DNA from: Desulfoluna spongiiphila
Lineage (GTDB): Bacteria > Desulfobacterota > Desulfobacteria > Desulfobacterales > Desulfolunaceae
Assembly: GCF_900101345.1 (NCBI RefSeq)
Contig: NZ_FMUX01000003.1
Location: forward strand, 338,092 to 402,091
Length of the DNA stretch: 64,000 nt
Direction: 5' to 3'
Position numbers and translations under genes: made by a program. A model generated the notes under the pieces. The model had not been told where the DNA came from, did not search any database, and saw only the letters and a program-made list of their open reading frames with translations. Positions 54,294 to 62,880 of this stretch are shown one piece after another. How positions within the stretch are numbered: the stretch's first letter is position 1; every line of letters starts with the position of its first letter.

Positions 54294-55052
54294 TTATGAT
54301 GAGGGATGCATCTGGGAAGGGGAGTAATCGGTCAGACACCGGCACTCACGAATCAGGTGGGGCTGATCAAAGTAACCGCAGCGGGCGGCAACGTCGGCGG
54401 CGTCCGAAGACGGAAGATGCCCCAGGGCGAGGGAAAGACGAAACATACGGGCAAGGTGCTTCGGAGTCACCCCGATACGCTCATCAAAAAGCCGCTCCAA
54501 GTGCCTCCGGCTCACCCCGCACTCTGCGGCAAGGGCGGCCATGGTCACATTTCCGCACTCCCGCCGGATAACGGCCACAGCCATCGCCACCACTCGGCCA
54601 TAGGATAAAAACGAGTCCCTGCGTGCGGCAAAAAATTCATTGAAACGGCATGCGTAATCATCCGGCGCGTCACCCCTGCCCCGGGCCATCGCCTCAACGA
54701 CCCCCAGGCCCTTGAGCTCCCAGAGTTCGTCCAGGACCACGCACTGCCCGGCAAACTCCATCTGGGGCATGGAAAAAAAAGGAAACACCCCGCAGGGACG
54801 AAACCTGACGCCAAACAGCCGCAGGTCGCCGTCTGCCCGAAACCCTACCCGGCGCGACAGCCCGCCCAAAAGAAAAGGAGAGGCGACCTGCAGGGAATCG
54901 TGCCCCTGAACATCCACGGTGACGGGATCTCCCAGGTTGAAGACAAGGGCCACCCCGCCATGTATATCCACAACGGAATCACCATCCAGATGCCAGTATG
55001 ACGCGATGAAGGGCGCCCATGCCAGGGGGGGGGCAATACCATGCAGACTCAA
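54294..55052 (-). CDS. AraC-family transcriptional regulator
   Basis: A 252-residue regulator. An N-terminal cupin-like domain (1-130, SYWHLDGDSVVDIHGGVALVFNLG) is followed by a two-helix-turn-helix AraC domain. The first helix is MAALAAECGVSRRHLERLFDERIGVTPKHL; the second region reads DAADVAARCGYFDQPHLIRECR. It is co-transcribed with DUF1499: its ATG overlaps the upstream stop by four bases. The target genes are not known. Confidence 0.92.
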   Translation of the reverse strand: MSLHGIAPPLAWAPFIASYWHLDGDSVVDIHGGVALVFNLGDPVTVDVQGHDSLQVASPFLLGGLSRRVGFRADGDLRLFGVRFRPCGVFPFFSMPQMEFAGQCVVLDELWELKGLGVVEAMARGRGDAPDDYACRFNEFFAARRDSFLSYGRVVAMAVAVIRRECGNVTMAALAAECGVSRRHLERLFDERIGVTPKHLARMFRLSLALGHLPSSDAADVAARCGYFDQPHLIRECRCLTDYSPSQMHPSS

Positions 55053-55501
55053 CGAGCAAGCACCTTTTGTTTCAAACGCTCCACGCGCTTTCGGTTAACG
55101 CCGAGATCGCTGTGCCCTGTGCGGGAAGCAGATCGAAAATGAATGGTTTGACCGGCCTCGTCGATGGAGACCTCCACATCGTCCACAAACCGGAAGAGGG
55201 CCGAGCGGACCTCTGCGTGGAGGTAGGTGTCGGTGCGGGTGACAAGGGTAACGCGGGGGGTCGCCATGAGGCAGGAAACGATGCGGTCCATGGCATCGGC
55301 AGGGGAGTCCTCAAGGGGCAGCGGGGCCACACGGTGTGCCTCATCTTCCGCCTGGGAAGAGACGCAGTTGGGTGAATCGGGGCAGGGAGCAAGCCTTCCG
55401 TCGGTGACGCCCAACCCACCGGACTTTTTTGCCGCAGTGGATGAACAGCCGAGAAAGACGCAGAGAACAAACAGAACAAGCAGAAAGGTCTTGAGGGTCA
55501 T
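55049..55501 (-). CDS. DUF1499 family lipoprotein
   Basis: A 150-residue lipoprotein with lipobox FLGC (Cys19). The DUF1499 core contains LAPCPDSPNCVSSQAED, VTRTDTYLHAEVRSALFRFVDDVEV and IHFRSASRTGHSDLGVNRKRVE. The function is unknown. The ATG at 55501 has AGGAGG ahead. It is the first gene of a two-gene operon with the AraC regulator. Confidence 0.93.
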   Translation of the reverse strand: MTLKTFLLVLFVLCVFLGCSSTAAKKSGGLGVTDGRLAPCPDSPNCVSSQAEDEAHRVAPLPLEDSPADAMDRIVSCLMATPRVTLVTRTDTYLHAEVRSALFRFVDDVEVSIDEAGQTIHFRSASRTGHSDLGVNRKRVERLKQKVLAR

Positions 55502-55610
55502 GGTGGCCTCCTGAAATCGGGTTGACAGGGACAAACCGGTGCGACGTGCCGGTCACCATACCATAAAATACACGCAATCGTTCGGAGCTTTTGGAATCCG
55601 GGCTCAAAGA

Positions 55611-55805
55611 TGCCTTCTATGGTTAAAATGGGCAGGGAAAACCTGCCTCCGGTGGCCAGGGGATGATCCCCTTGACCCCAGGTTGCGAAAGCCCTCCCCC
55701 TTCGTTCCCCAGGGAGAGGGCTTCCGCGAAGGTTTCTGTTAAATTGAGCAAAACCTGTTTGTCAAACTTTTCAAAAGTTTGGCCCCCGGCAGGGCCGCCG
55801 GAGGC
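55611..55805 (+). repeat. Dispersed structured repeat with leader, full copy with substituted stems
   Basis: Leader GCCTTCTATGGTTAAAA at 55612. From 55644 come a first hairpin CAGGGGAT/ATCCCCTTG and a second hairpin GCGAAAGCCCTC/GAGGGCTTCCGC around TTCGTTCCCCA. The AT palindrome and right end follow at 55753-55805. Both stems differ from the common sequence but pair. It lies between two minus-strand genes; no gene in 55502-55839. Confidence 0.9.
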
Positions 55806-55839
55806 TCTTTTTTATGCACGTTGCCCATATCTGCCGGCT

Positions 55840-57507
55840 CTATTTACGGATAAACAGGAAGGTATCCGTTGTGATGCTGCCGTCCCCTTCCGGATAGTCG
55901 CTCAGATGGGTTTCCACCACGGATAGCTGATTCTCCGCAAGCCAGCCTTTGACCGCCTCCGGATCGTGGTAGGTAAAATGAATCTCGCCGCCACCCGAAA
56001 AGCTGGTGGTCTCGTAGCCGTCTTTTTTCCCCACCATAAAACTTAAGTACAGGGCCCCGCCCGGTACCAGAAGAGAGGCCGCCTCTTTGATGACACCCCG
56101 GGCCTCCTCCGGCGTGATGTGCACGATGCAAAACGAGGCGATGACCACATCAAAGGTGCCGAGCCCTGAGAGGTCCCGGATGTCCCCCACCCGAAAATCA
56201 CCCGACGGCACATGGGCCCTGGCCCGGTTCACCATCTCGGCAGAGAGGTCGATACCCGTCAGGGCCACCTTTTTTTCACTCAGCAGCGCGGCGTTGTTTC
56301 CCGGACCGCAACCGATATCCAGCACCGCAGCCCCTTTTTTCACATAGGTGTCACGAAAACGGATCATCATCTCCCGGTACGCGGGGTAATCCATGAACTT
56401 GTCCGCGTAAGCGTCTGCACAATCATCGTAGGTGGAAATGGTGGTCTTAAGGCTGTCTGTCATAAAGCTCTCCAGGTTAACAAGGGCTTTCACAGCCTCG
56501 GCAAAGGCCTGAATCTCGTTCTCCGTGGTGGCAAAGGAGGCCATGAGGCGGACCTCGTTTGTCTGGTTGTTCCAGACGTAAAAGTGAAACCGCTTCTGAA
56601 GCGCTTCGATCATTTCCGGCGGCAGAAGGGCAAAGACGGCGTTGGCGTCCACGGGCTGGGTGAGGGTCACCCCCGGGGCGCCGTCAAGGGCTTCTGCAAT
56701 CTTTCTGGCCATGGTGTTGGCGTGGTCTGCGTTGCGCTTCCAGAGGCCATCCTTTAAAAAGGCTTCGAACTGGGCCCCCACAAAGCGCATCTTGGAGACA
56801 AGCTGCATGCCCTGCATGCGGGTGTACTGAAAGGCTTCGTCAAAATCCCGGGTAAAAAAGACCACGGCTTCGCCGAACATCATGCCGTTTTTGGTGCCGC
56901 CGAAGGAGAGAAAATCCACCCCGGCATCCTTTGTAAACGCGGGGAAATCGAGCCCCAGGGATGCGGCGGCGTTGGAGATGCGGGAGCCGTCCATGTGGAC
57001 CAGGAGCCCGTGTTCGTGGGCGTACCCGGTGATGGCTTTTATCTCATCCACGGAATAGACGGTGCCGAACTCCGTGGTCTGGGTGATGGAGACCACCCTG
57101 GGCCGGACCCTGTGGTAGTCCGGTTCCCGCTCCACCCAGGGCCGGAGACCCTCCACGGTGAGTTTGCCCTGCACCGACGGCACCACGATGAACTTGCTGC
57201 CGGTGAATCGCTCCGGCGCACCGCACTCGTCCATATGCAGGTGGGCACAGTCTGAGATAAGCACAGCCTCAAAGGGCCGGGTCACGGCGTCGATGGAAAG
57301 GATATTGGCGGCTGTTCCGGTCATCACCAAAAAGGCGGAGGTCTCCTCGCCAAAGATCTTTTTAAACCGCTCCTCGGCCACGGCCGTCCAGGGGTCTGCC
57401 CCATAGGCTCCTGCCGTGCCCACGGCCGCGGCCCCCACCGCGGAAACAATCTCAGGGTGAGCCCCTGCATAGTTGTCACTGGCCAGGCTGATCATCTCGT
57501 CTTGCAT
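55840..57507 (-). CDS. Low-specificity threonine aldolase fused to a SAM methyltransferase
   Basis: A 555-residue two-domain protein. Residues 1-345 are a PLP-dependent low-specificity L-threonine/beta-hydroxy-amino-acid aldolase (SLASDNYAGAHPE, LVHMDGSRISNAA, PLP Lys206 in SFGGTKNGM). Residues 349-555 are a class I methyltransferase (LDIGCGPGNNAALL near 397, GIDLSAEMVNRARAHVP, FCIVHITPEEA). The junction contains an in-frame ATG at 56461-56463 preceded by GGAGAG, exactly where a free methyltransferase would begin. The start at 57507 is chosen because GGAGGAG lies ahead. The substrate link between the two activities is unknown. Confidence 0.87.
   Translation of the reverse strand: MQDEMISLASDNYAGAHPEIVSAVGAAAVGTAGAYGADPWTAVAEERFKKIFGEETSAFLVMTGTAANILSIDAVTRPFEAVLISDCAHLHMDECGAPERFTGSKFIVVPSVQGKLTVEGLRPWVEREPDYHRVRPRVVSITQTTEFGTVYSVDEIKAITGYAHEHGLLVHMDGSRISNAAASLGLDFPAFTKDAGVDFLSFGGTKNGMMFGEAVVFFTRDFDEAFQYTRMQGMQLVSKMRFVGAQFEAFLKDGLWKRNADHANTMARKIAEALDGAPGVTLTQPVDANAVFALLPPEMIEALQKRFHFYVWNNQTNEVRLMASFATTENEIQAFAEAVKALVNLESFMTDSLKTTISTYDDCADAYADKFMDYPAYREMMIRFRDTYVKKGAAVLDIGCGPGNNAALLSEKKVALTGIDLSAEMVNRARAHVPSGDFRVGDIRDLSGLGTFDVVIASFCIVHITPEEARGVIKEAASLLVPGGALYLSFMVGKKDGYETTSFSGGGEIHFTYHDPEAVKGWLAENQLSVVETHLSDYPEGDGSITTDTFLFIRK
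56461..56473 (-). promoter_or_regulatory. Internal ribosome-binding site and ATG at the domain junction
   Basis: GGAGAG (56468-56473) and ATG (56461-56463) lie in frame inside the fused gene, at the start of the methyltransferase domain (MTDSLKTTIS). They look like the former start signals of a separate downstream gene. They might still direct a free methyltransferase of about 207 residues. Confidence 0.55.
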
Positions 57508-57641
57508 CTCCATCTCCTCCATACATCAACACGTCCCGGTGGTATCTCACCGTCATATCTGGTCCATTGGAAAGAAAAAAGGTACCGCCCGCCTCCACCA
57601 TTGTCAATGGGACAAAAAAAGCCACCGGTCAAGCCGTGCAC

Positions 57642-59108
57642 TCACCGCTGGGCCCCCTGCCGTGCCGGTGCGTCCGAGGTGCCCCGGTGCGGGGCACACC
57701 CCAAAAGGCCCACCACGATCCCGCCCGCCGTCAGAAAAAAAAGCCCCATAAACGTGTCGTGAAACCCGCAGATATCCGCAGAAGACACAGCCGGTGTGCG
57801 GCCGGAATATACGGAAACCCTGAACGCCCAGAAGGCCCCCACCCCAGCGGCCCCCATGGCCTGCCCCAAGGTCCGGGCGGCCGTGAGGAGACCTGAGGCA
57901 ATCCCCAGCCGGTCGCGGGCAACAGAGCCCATGATGGCGCTGTTGTTGGGCGACATGAAAAGCCCCATACCGGCCCCCAGGGCCACCAGCCGTGCGACGA
58001 GGCCCGGCACGGAGGTGCCGCCGTCAAGGGAAGACGCCGCAAAATAGGCCCCAAGGGAGACACAAAGGCCCGCCGTTGTCACAAGCCGCGACCCGAATCG
58101 ATCCGAAAGCGCCCCGGAAAGGGGAGACATCACCCCCAGGGAAACCGGGACCACAGCCATCAAGAGGCCTGCCCTCCGGGTGGGGTACCCGGCAACCTCT
58201 TCCAGGTAAAAGGGCAGGAGCAGCACCATCCCGGCGTACGCCACAAAGGCGATAAACCCTGTCACCAGATTGAGTGTAAACTGCCGATCCGAAAACAGCG
58301 AGACATCAATGAGGGGCTGGACGGCCCGGTTTTCACTCGTGATGAACACGGCTGAGCTAAACACAAACCCTACCCCCACGGCCAGGGCCGTAAGGGGGGT
58401 GTATCCGTGAACCTGGCCCCAGGTGATCCCCACAAAAAGAAAGACCAGAGCCGCGGATAGCGACACGGCACCGGAACCCCCGAAGGACTCCCCCTTTTTG
58501 ACGGTGTCGCCCGGAACGTACCCATGCACCATGGCACACCCTATAATCCCCAGGGGGACATTGACCCGAAAAATCCATGGCCAGGACAGGGCCTCTATGC
58601 ACACACCGCCGAGGACCGGCCCCAGGGCGATGGCTGCGGCGCACAATGCCGAAAGGATCCCGATGGCCCGCCCCCTCTCCTGTGCCGGAAAAGCCTCGGT
58701 GACAATGGCAAATCCCAGGGCCATGATCATGGACGCCCCCACCCCCTGGATGACCCGAAACGCGATAAGACCTGAAAGGCTTGCCCCCGTGCCGCAAAGG
58801 GCAGAGCCCGCGGTAAACACGATAAAACCACCCAGGTATATGTTCTTCTTGCCCAGAATGTCCCCGATGCGGCCAAGGGGAAGGATCAGCGACACCACGG
58901 TCACCATATACGCCAGGACCACCCATTGAACCCGGACAAACCCGGCGTCAAAGACCCTGACAAGTGTCGGAAGCGATATGTTGACGATGCTGCTGTCCAG
59001 GGAGGCCAGAAAGGCCCCGGTGGAAACGGCAGCCAGTACCCGCCACTTTGCATCACGGGGATGCCCCTCTTTGATATCTGTGCCCCGGGCACATGTGCTT
59101 GAAGCCAT
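57642..59108 (-). CDS. MFS drug-efflux transporter, DHA2 family, TetR-controlled
   Basis: A 488-residue, 14-helix transporter with ASLDSSIVNISLPTLVR in helix 1, the loop LGRIGDILGKK, and the motif-C region GPVLGGVCIEALSWPWIFRVNVP. Likely exports a toxic compound sensed by the divergently encoded TetR regulator. The start at 59108 has AAGGAG upstream; the longer frame to 59153 enters the control region. Its promoter contains a TetR-type operator between -35 and -10. Confidence 0.92.
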   Translation of the reverse strand: MASSTCARGTDIKEGHPRDAKWRVLAAVSTGAFLASLDSSIVNISLPTLVRVFDAGFVRVQWVVLAYMVTVVSLILPLGRIGDILGKKNIYLGGFIVFTAGSALCGTGASLSGLIAFRVIQGVGASMIMALGFAIVTEAFPAQERGRAIGILSALCAAAIALGPVLGGVCIEALSWPWIFRVNVPLGIIGCAMVHGYVPGDTVKKGESFGGSGAVSLSAALVFLFVGITWGQVHGYTPLTALAVGVGFVFSSAVFITSENRAVQPLIDVSLFSDRQFTLNLVTGFIAFVAYAGMVLLLPFYLEEVAGYPTRRAGLLMAVVPVSLGVMSPLSGALSDRFGSRLVTTAGLCVSLGAYFAASSLDGGTSVPGLVARLVALGAGMGLFMSPNNSAIMGSVARDRLGIASGLLTAARTLGQAMGAAGVGAFWAFRVSVYSGRTPAVSSADICGFHDTFMGLFFLTAGGIVVGLLGCAPHRGTSDAPARQGAQR

Positions 59109-59145
59109 GCCTGCTCTCCTTGGAAAAAGTCCGCGTAGCCATACC

Positions 59146-59222
59146 TGAACCATAGTTCATGTTAACCCCACAATATGAACTATGGTTCAGGTTGTCAATT
59201 GCAAAACATGAACTTCGGTTCA
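59146..59222. promoter_or_regulatory. Three TetR-type operators and the MFS promoter
   Basis: Three palindromes TGAAC-N4-GTTCA: 59146-59159 (CATA), 59176-59189 (TATG), 59209-59222 (TTCG), spaced 30 and 33 bases, about three helical turns each. The minus-strand promoter of the MFS gene is TTGACA (59193-59198), 17 bases, TATTGT (59170-59175). The middle operator fills its spacer. The arrangement predicts tight repression by the adjacent TetR protein. Confidence 0.8.
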
Positions 59223-59423
59223 CACTGTTTGACACCGCCCCCTGGGGGTTGATATAAGAAGGCCTGAAAATAACATCCGCTGGCCACCTTGGCGCGGCTC
59301 CCCCCGGCTGCCCATGATCCTTTGTGTGACACCGGTGAGGCGCCCTATCCCTGGCGACAGGGAGCCCTTCCGGCCCCTTGCCAGCAGGTACGGATAACTT
59401 GATGGGAAAGGGACACACCACAC

Positions 59424-60035
59424 ATGACGCAGGGGACGCAAAAGACCAGAAAGCCCACCCAGCAGCGGGGAATCCGGACAAAGGACAAGATCCTTGAAGC
59501 CGCAGAGCGACTCTTTTCCAATAAAGGATTTCACAAAACCAACACAAAGGAGATTGCCGCGGAAGCAGGCGTGGCAACCGGAAGCGTCTATGCCTATTTC
59601 AAAGACAAAAAAAGTATCTTCCTTGAAATATACGGTGCCGCGTCCCACACCACCTTTTTAAAGAGAGCCTGCCGGGACGTTGATTTTTCAAAACAAAGCA
59701 ACCGGGAGATCATCCGTGGCCTGTTGCAAAGCCTGGCAAAAGAGCATACCCTCTCCCCTGATTTCCGTCGTGAAGTATCCGCCATGCGGTACACCGACAA
59801 GGACGTGGAGGCCATTCACCGCAGGTTGCATGAAACCATGCGATCCGAGCTGGTCGACGCCCTTGACCGTCACAGGAAAAAGCTCCGGATCACCGACCTT
59901 GATGCCGCGGCCTTTGTGATCCTGTGCGCCTGCGAAGAGGTGATACACGCCGGGATGTCCAGCACGCCGGCCATCGAACAGGATCGGTTAATAGACACCC
60001 TTGCCGACATGATCGCGCGGTATGTATTCACATGA
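59424..60035 (+). CDS. TetR-family transcriptional regulator
   Basis: A 203-residue regulator with an N-terminal helix-turn-helix (KILEAAERLFSNKGFHKTNTKEIAAEAGVATGSVYAYFKDKKSIF, given here in part as residues 22-66) and a variable ligand-binding C-terminal domain. It is encoded divergently from the DHA2 efflux pump with three shared operators in the 315-base gap, the usual repressor-pump arrangement. The inducer is unknown. Confidence 0.94.
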   Translation: MTQGTQKTRKPTQQRGIRTKDKILEAAERLFSNKGFHKTNTKEIAAEAGVATGSVYAYFKDKKSIFLEIYGAASHTTFLKRACRDVDFSKQSNREIIRGLLQSLAKEHTLSPDFRREVSAMRYTDKDVEAIHRRLHETMRSELVDALDRHRKKLRITDLDAAAFVILCACEEVIHAGMSSTPAIEQDRLIDTLADMIARYVFT

Positions 60036-60126
60036 TCCCAGGCGATCCCACTGCAGCCGCCTGTGATCCAGGCGGGATAAGCTCGCTTGGAAACAGGGGA
60101 TCCGGTATCCGTTTTCACATTCTGTG

Positions 60127-60171
60127 TTGACACGATGCCAGACAGACCGTATATTGCCATATAACGATATA
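60127..60171 (+). promoter_or_regulatory. arsR promoter with ArsR-type operator
   Basis: Consensus -35 TTGACA (60127-60132), 17 bases, TATATT (60150-60155). Overlapping the -10 is the partial palindrome TATTGCCATATAACGATATA (60152-60171). A nearly identical sequence lies inverted at 60683-60702 before the permease gene, matching at 17 of 20 positions. Confidence 0.7.
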
Positions 60172-60191
60172 GCACCATCAGGGAGAACCCG

Positions 60192-60536
60192 ATGAAACCG
60201 TTTATCAAAGTCATGAAGGCCCTGTCCGACCCCAGCCGGGTGAAAATCGTCAAGGCCCTGCAGCATCGGTCTCTTTGCGTTTGCGAATTGAAAGAAGCCC
60301 TGGGCCTGGCCCAATCCACGGTAAGCAAACACCTCAAGGTCCTGGAAGAAGCCGAACTGGTAAGCTTTGAAAAGGATGGCCTCTGGGTCAATTTCCAGTT
60401 GAACAGCAGGCCGGAGAACACCTACGCCGTGGCCATGCTGGAGCAGGTCAGCGACTGGCTTGAGGCCGACGAGGACATCCGGGAGATGCTGGACCGGCTG
60501 CCCGACATCGACCGGGAATTCATCACCCGGGGCTGA
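60192..60536 (+). CDS. ArsR-family metalloregulator
   Basis: A 114-residue winged-helix repressor with ALSDPSRVKIVKAL and QSTVSKHLKVLEEAELV. The metal-sensing cysteines are probably Cys29 and Cys31 in LCVCEL, the ArsR alpha-3 type site for arsenic(III) or similar thiophilic metals. It likely represses itself and the permease-thioredoxin-CcdA genes that follow; the shared operators support this. Confidence 0.92.
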   Translation: MKPFIKVMKALSDPSRVKIVKALQHRSLCVCELKEALGLAQSTVSKHLKVLEEAELVSFEKDGLWVNFQLNSRPENTYAVAMLEQVSDWLEADEDIREMLDRLPDIDREFITRG

Positions 60537-60682
60537 CGTTCCAAACCAGCCTCCCCGGACAGACCCTGAAACGGGACCAAACGGCAGGGACCTAACGGTG
60601 TTTTCCCTGCCGTCTCCCGGCCTGCTGGATGCATCACGGCCCGGGTGTCGCCAAGGCCAAACCTTGTCTTTATGGGCTTTAA

Positions 60683-60702
60683 TATATCGCCAAATGGCAA
60701 TA
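60683..60702 (-). promoter_or_regulatory. Second ArsR-type operator, before the permease
   Basis: On the minus strand reads TATTGCCATTTGGCGATATA, an improved palindrome of the arsR operator. It lies about 85-110 bases before the permease start. No convincing promoter hexamers were found beside it. Confidence 0.6.
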
Positions 60703-60785
60703 CATAAGAATATAAACCCCGACGGTCGCGCACTGTCAGGTGCCTTGCAAACCGGCACCGGGAAGCCACACCGCCACCACCATGG

Positions 60786-61961
60786 ATGACTGTTATGAAA
60801 GAACGCACCAAATTAGCCTGGATCGTTGGGCTCTACCTCACCGCCTACTTCATGCCCTGGGGCTCTCCCACCATTCGCCAGGCTGGGATGGAAGCCTTTT
60901 TGATGCTGCAGGAGTACGCCCGGCAGCATGTCCTCACCTGCCTGGTGCCGGCCTTTTTCATTGCCGGTGCCATCAGCGTCTTTGTCTCCCAGGCCTCGGT
61001 CCTGAAATACTTCGGTGCCCAGGCCAAAAAGGTTCTCGCTTATTCCGTGGCCTCTGTCTCAGGGGCCATCCTGGCGGTCTGCTCCTGCACGGTCCTGCCC
61101 CTGTTCGCGGGCATCTACTCCCGGGGAGCCGGCATCGGTCCGGCCACGGCCTTTCTCTACTCCGGGCCAGCCATCAACGTGTTGGCCATCATCCTCACGG
61201 GCCGGATCCTGGGCTGGCAGATGGGCCTGGCCCGGGCCATCGGAGCCGTCTGCTTTGCCCTGGTCATCGGCCTGCTCATGGCCTTTATCTTTCGCAAAGA
61301 TGACGCGGCCCGCGCCACCGGCCCCATGCACCTCCCCGATGAGGACGACGAGGGACGTACCCTCTTCCAGGATGGCGCCGTCATGGGTGTCATGGTCCTG
61401 ATCCTCGTGTTTGCCGCCTTTGCCAGGCCCGGCGCCGACGAGGGGATGGTGTGGCAAACCATTTTCAAGGCCAAGTGGTACCTGACGGGGGGCCTCCTCC
61501 TCACCCTGGGCTGGATGCTGAAACGCTGGTTCGATTCTGACGAGCGCACCGACTGGGTGGATGCCTCCTGGGGCTTCATGAAGCAGATCTTCCCCATGCT
61601 GGCCATCGGGGTCCTGGCAGCGGGCTTCCTCCTGGGGCGCCCCGGCCACCCGGCCCTCATCCCCGAGGCGTGGATCTCGGCACTTGTGGGCGGAAACTCC
61701 TTTTCCGCAAACCTGTTTGCCTCCCTCTCCGGGGCCCTCATGTACTTTGCCACCCTCACCGAGATCCCCATCCTCCAGGGCCTCATGGGCTCCGGCATGG
61801 GCAAGGGCCCGGCCCTGGCCCTGCTCCTTGCTGGACCGGCCCTCTCCCTTCCCAACATGATCGTCATCAGCGGGGTCATGGGGGTCAAAAAAACCGGTGT
61901 CTTCGTCGCCATCGTGGTGGTGATGTCCACCCTGGCGGGCATGATCTACGGGACCATTTGA
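60786..61961 (+). CDS. Permease of the DUF318/ArsP (SO_0444) family
   Basis: A 391-residue protein with about ten membrane helices. It has the cysteine pair AVCSCTVLPLF in helix 3, SGPAINVLAIILTG, and the second-half repeat FSANLFASLSGALMYFATLTEIPI. This family includes ArsP, an exporter of trivalent organoarsenicals, and the SO_0444 group linked to thioredoxins. The cysteines probably bind the thiophilic substrate. It follows arsR and precedes two thioredoxin-like genes and ccdA. The start is either 60786 or 60795 (MKERTKLAW); both have weak ribosome sites. Confidence 0.88.
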   Translation: MTVMKERTKLAWIVGLYLTAYFMPWGSPTIRQAGMEAFLMLQEYARQHVLTCLVPAFFIAGAISVFVSQASVLKYFGAQAKKVLAYSVASVSGAILAVCSCTVLPLFAGIYSRGAGIGPATAFLYSGPAINVLAIILTGRILGWQMGLARAIGAVCFALVIGLLMAFIFRKDDAARATGPMHLPDEDDEGRTLFQDGAVMGVMVLILVFAAFARPGADEGMVWQTIFKAKWYLTGGLLLTLGWMLKRWFDSDERTDWVDASWGFMKQIFPMLAIGVLAAGFLLGRPGHPALIPEAWISALVGGNSFSANLFASLSGALMYFATLTEIPILQGLMGSGMGKGPALALLLAGPALSLPNMIVISGVMGVKKTGVFVAIVVVMSTLAGMIYGTI

Positions 61962-61986
61962 CACGTGTAAGCCAAAGAAAAAAAAC

Positions 61987-62159
61987 GCCTCCGGCGGCCC
62001 TGCCGGGGGCTAACCTTTTAAAAAGTTTAACAAACAGCTATTTGACATGATGTCCTCACCATGACTTGAATAAAAGGCGAATGTGATTTTCCCTGAGGAA
62101 CGAAGGGGAAAGCGCATTTGCAACCAGCTTTCAAGGTGGCACACCTTGCCGCCGGAGGC
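61987..62159 (-). repeat. Dispersed structured repeat, minus orientation, inside the arsR-ccdA set
   Basis: Right-end module at 61987-62037 and double-hairpin module at 62077-62159 (GCGAATG/CATTTGC around the family loop). The full span is 173 bp, the same as the copy at 12598. It separates the permease from the small thioredoxin gene and may influence transcript stability or readthrough. Confidence 0.9.
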
Positions 62160-62193
62160 TTTCTTCCATGCATTTAACCATAAGGAAAAAAAC

Positions 62194-62427
62194 ATGATCA
62201 TCAAAGTACTCGGCCCCGGATGCACCAAGTGCAACAAGACAGAAGCCATTGTCAAAGAAGCCGTTGCAGAAGCCGGCATCGACGCCACCGTGGAGAAAAT
62301 CACAGACCTTTTGGCCATCGGATCCTACGGCGTGTTCGGCACCCCGGCGGTGGTGGTGAACGAGGAGGTAAAAAGCGTGGGCAAGGTGCCCAAAAAAGCC
62401 GACGTGATCACATGGATCACCGCCTGA
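62194..62427 (+). CDS. Small thioredoxin-like redox-active disulfide protein
   Basis: A 77-residue thioredoxin-fold protein with active site GPGCTKCNKTE, and cis-Pro region GTPAVVVNEE. It matches the redox-active disulfide protein 2 type (TIGR00412). These are regularly encoded beside ArsP/SO_0444 permeases, where they may deliver or reduce the thiophilic substrate. The start at 62194 has AAGGAAAA upstream; the longer frame reads through the repeat. No signal peptide. Confidence 0.92.
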   Translation: MIIKVLGPGCTKCNKTEAIVKEAVAEAGIDATVEKITDLLAIGSYGVFGTPAVVVNEEVKSVGKVPKKADVITWITA

Positions 62428-62458
62428 TCTGCCAACCACACAACCCTGGGGGAACACC

Positions 62459-62830
62459 ATGAAACGACGTTGTCTTGTTCTGATCATCCTGCTCTGCCTT
62501 GTTGCCGCCCCGGCCCTTGCCGATACCACCCCCCTTCCCGAGGTCCCTGAAAAGGGCATGGTCACCATGCTCGACCTCGGCGCACACAAGTGCGTGCCCT
62601 GCAAGATGATGGCGCCCATCATCACGGAACTTCAGGAGGAGTACAAGGGCAAGGCCGCCATCATCTTTATCGATGTCTGGCAGCACAGGGATGAAGCAAA
62701 AAAATATGGTATCCGCGCCATTCCCACGCAAATCTTTTACGACAGCACCGGCAAAGAGGTGAGCCGTCACGTGGGTTTTATGGACAAAAAGAGCATCGTG
62801 GCCGTCCTGAAAAAGCTTGGGGTCGAGTAA
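62459..62830 (+). CDS. Exported thioredoxin-family protein
   Basis: A 123-residue periplasmic thioredoxin. Signal peptide RRCLVLIILLCLVAAPALA, active site HKCVPCKMMAP, the cis-Pro IPTQIFY. It probably keeps a periplasmic partner reduced, with electrons from CcdA encoded next (50 bases on). It belongs to the arsR-permease-redox set. Confidence 0.92.
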   Translation: MKRRCLVLIILLCLVAAPALADTTPLPEVPEKGMVTMLDLGAHKCVPCKMMAPIITELQEEYKGKAAIIFIDVWQHRDEAKKYGIRAIPTQIFYDSTGKEVSRHVGFMDKKSIVAVLKKLGVE

Positions 62831-62880
62831 CCGGGCACAAAACAACCACACACGCCATTGAACCCATGGGGAGTCCGGAA

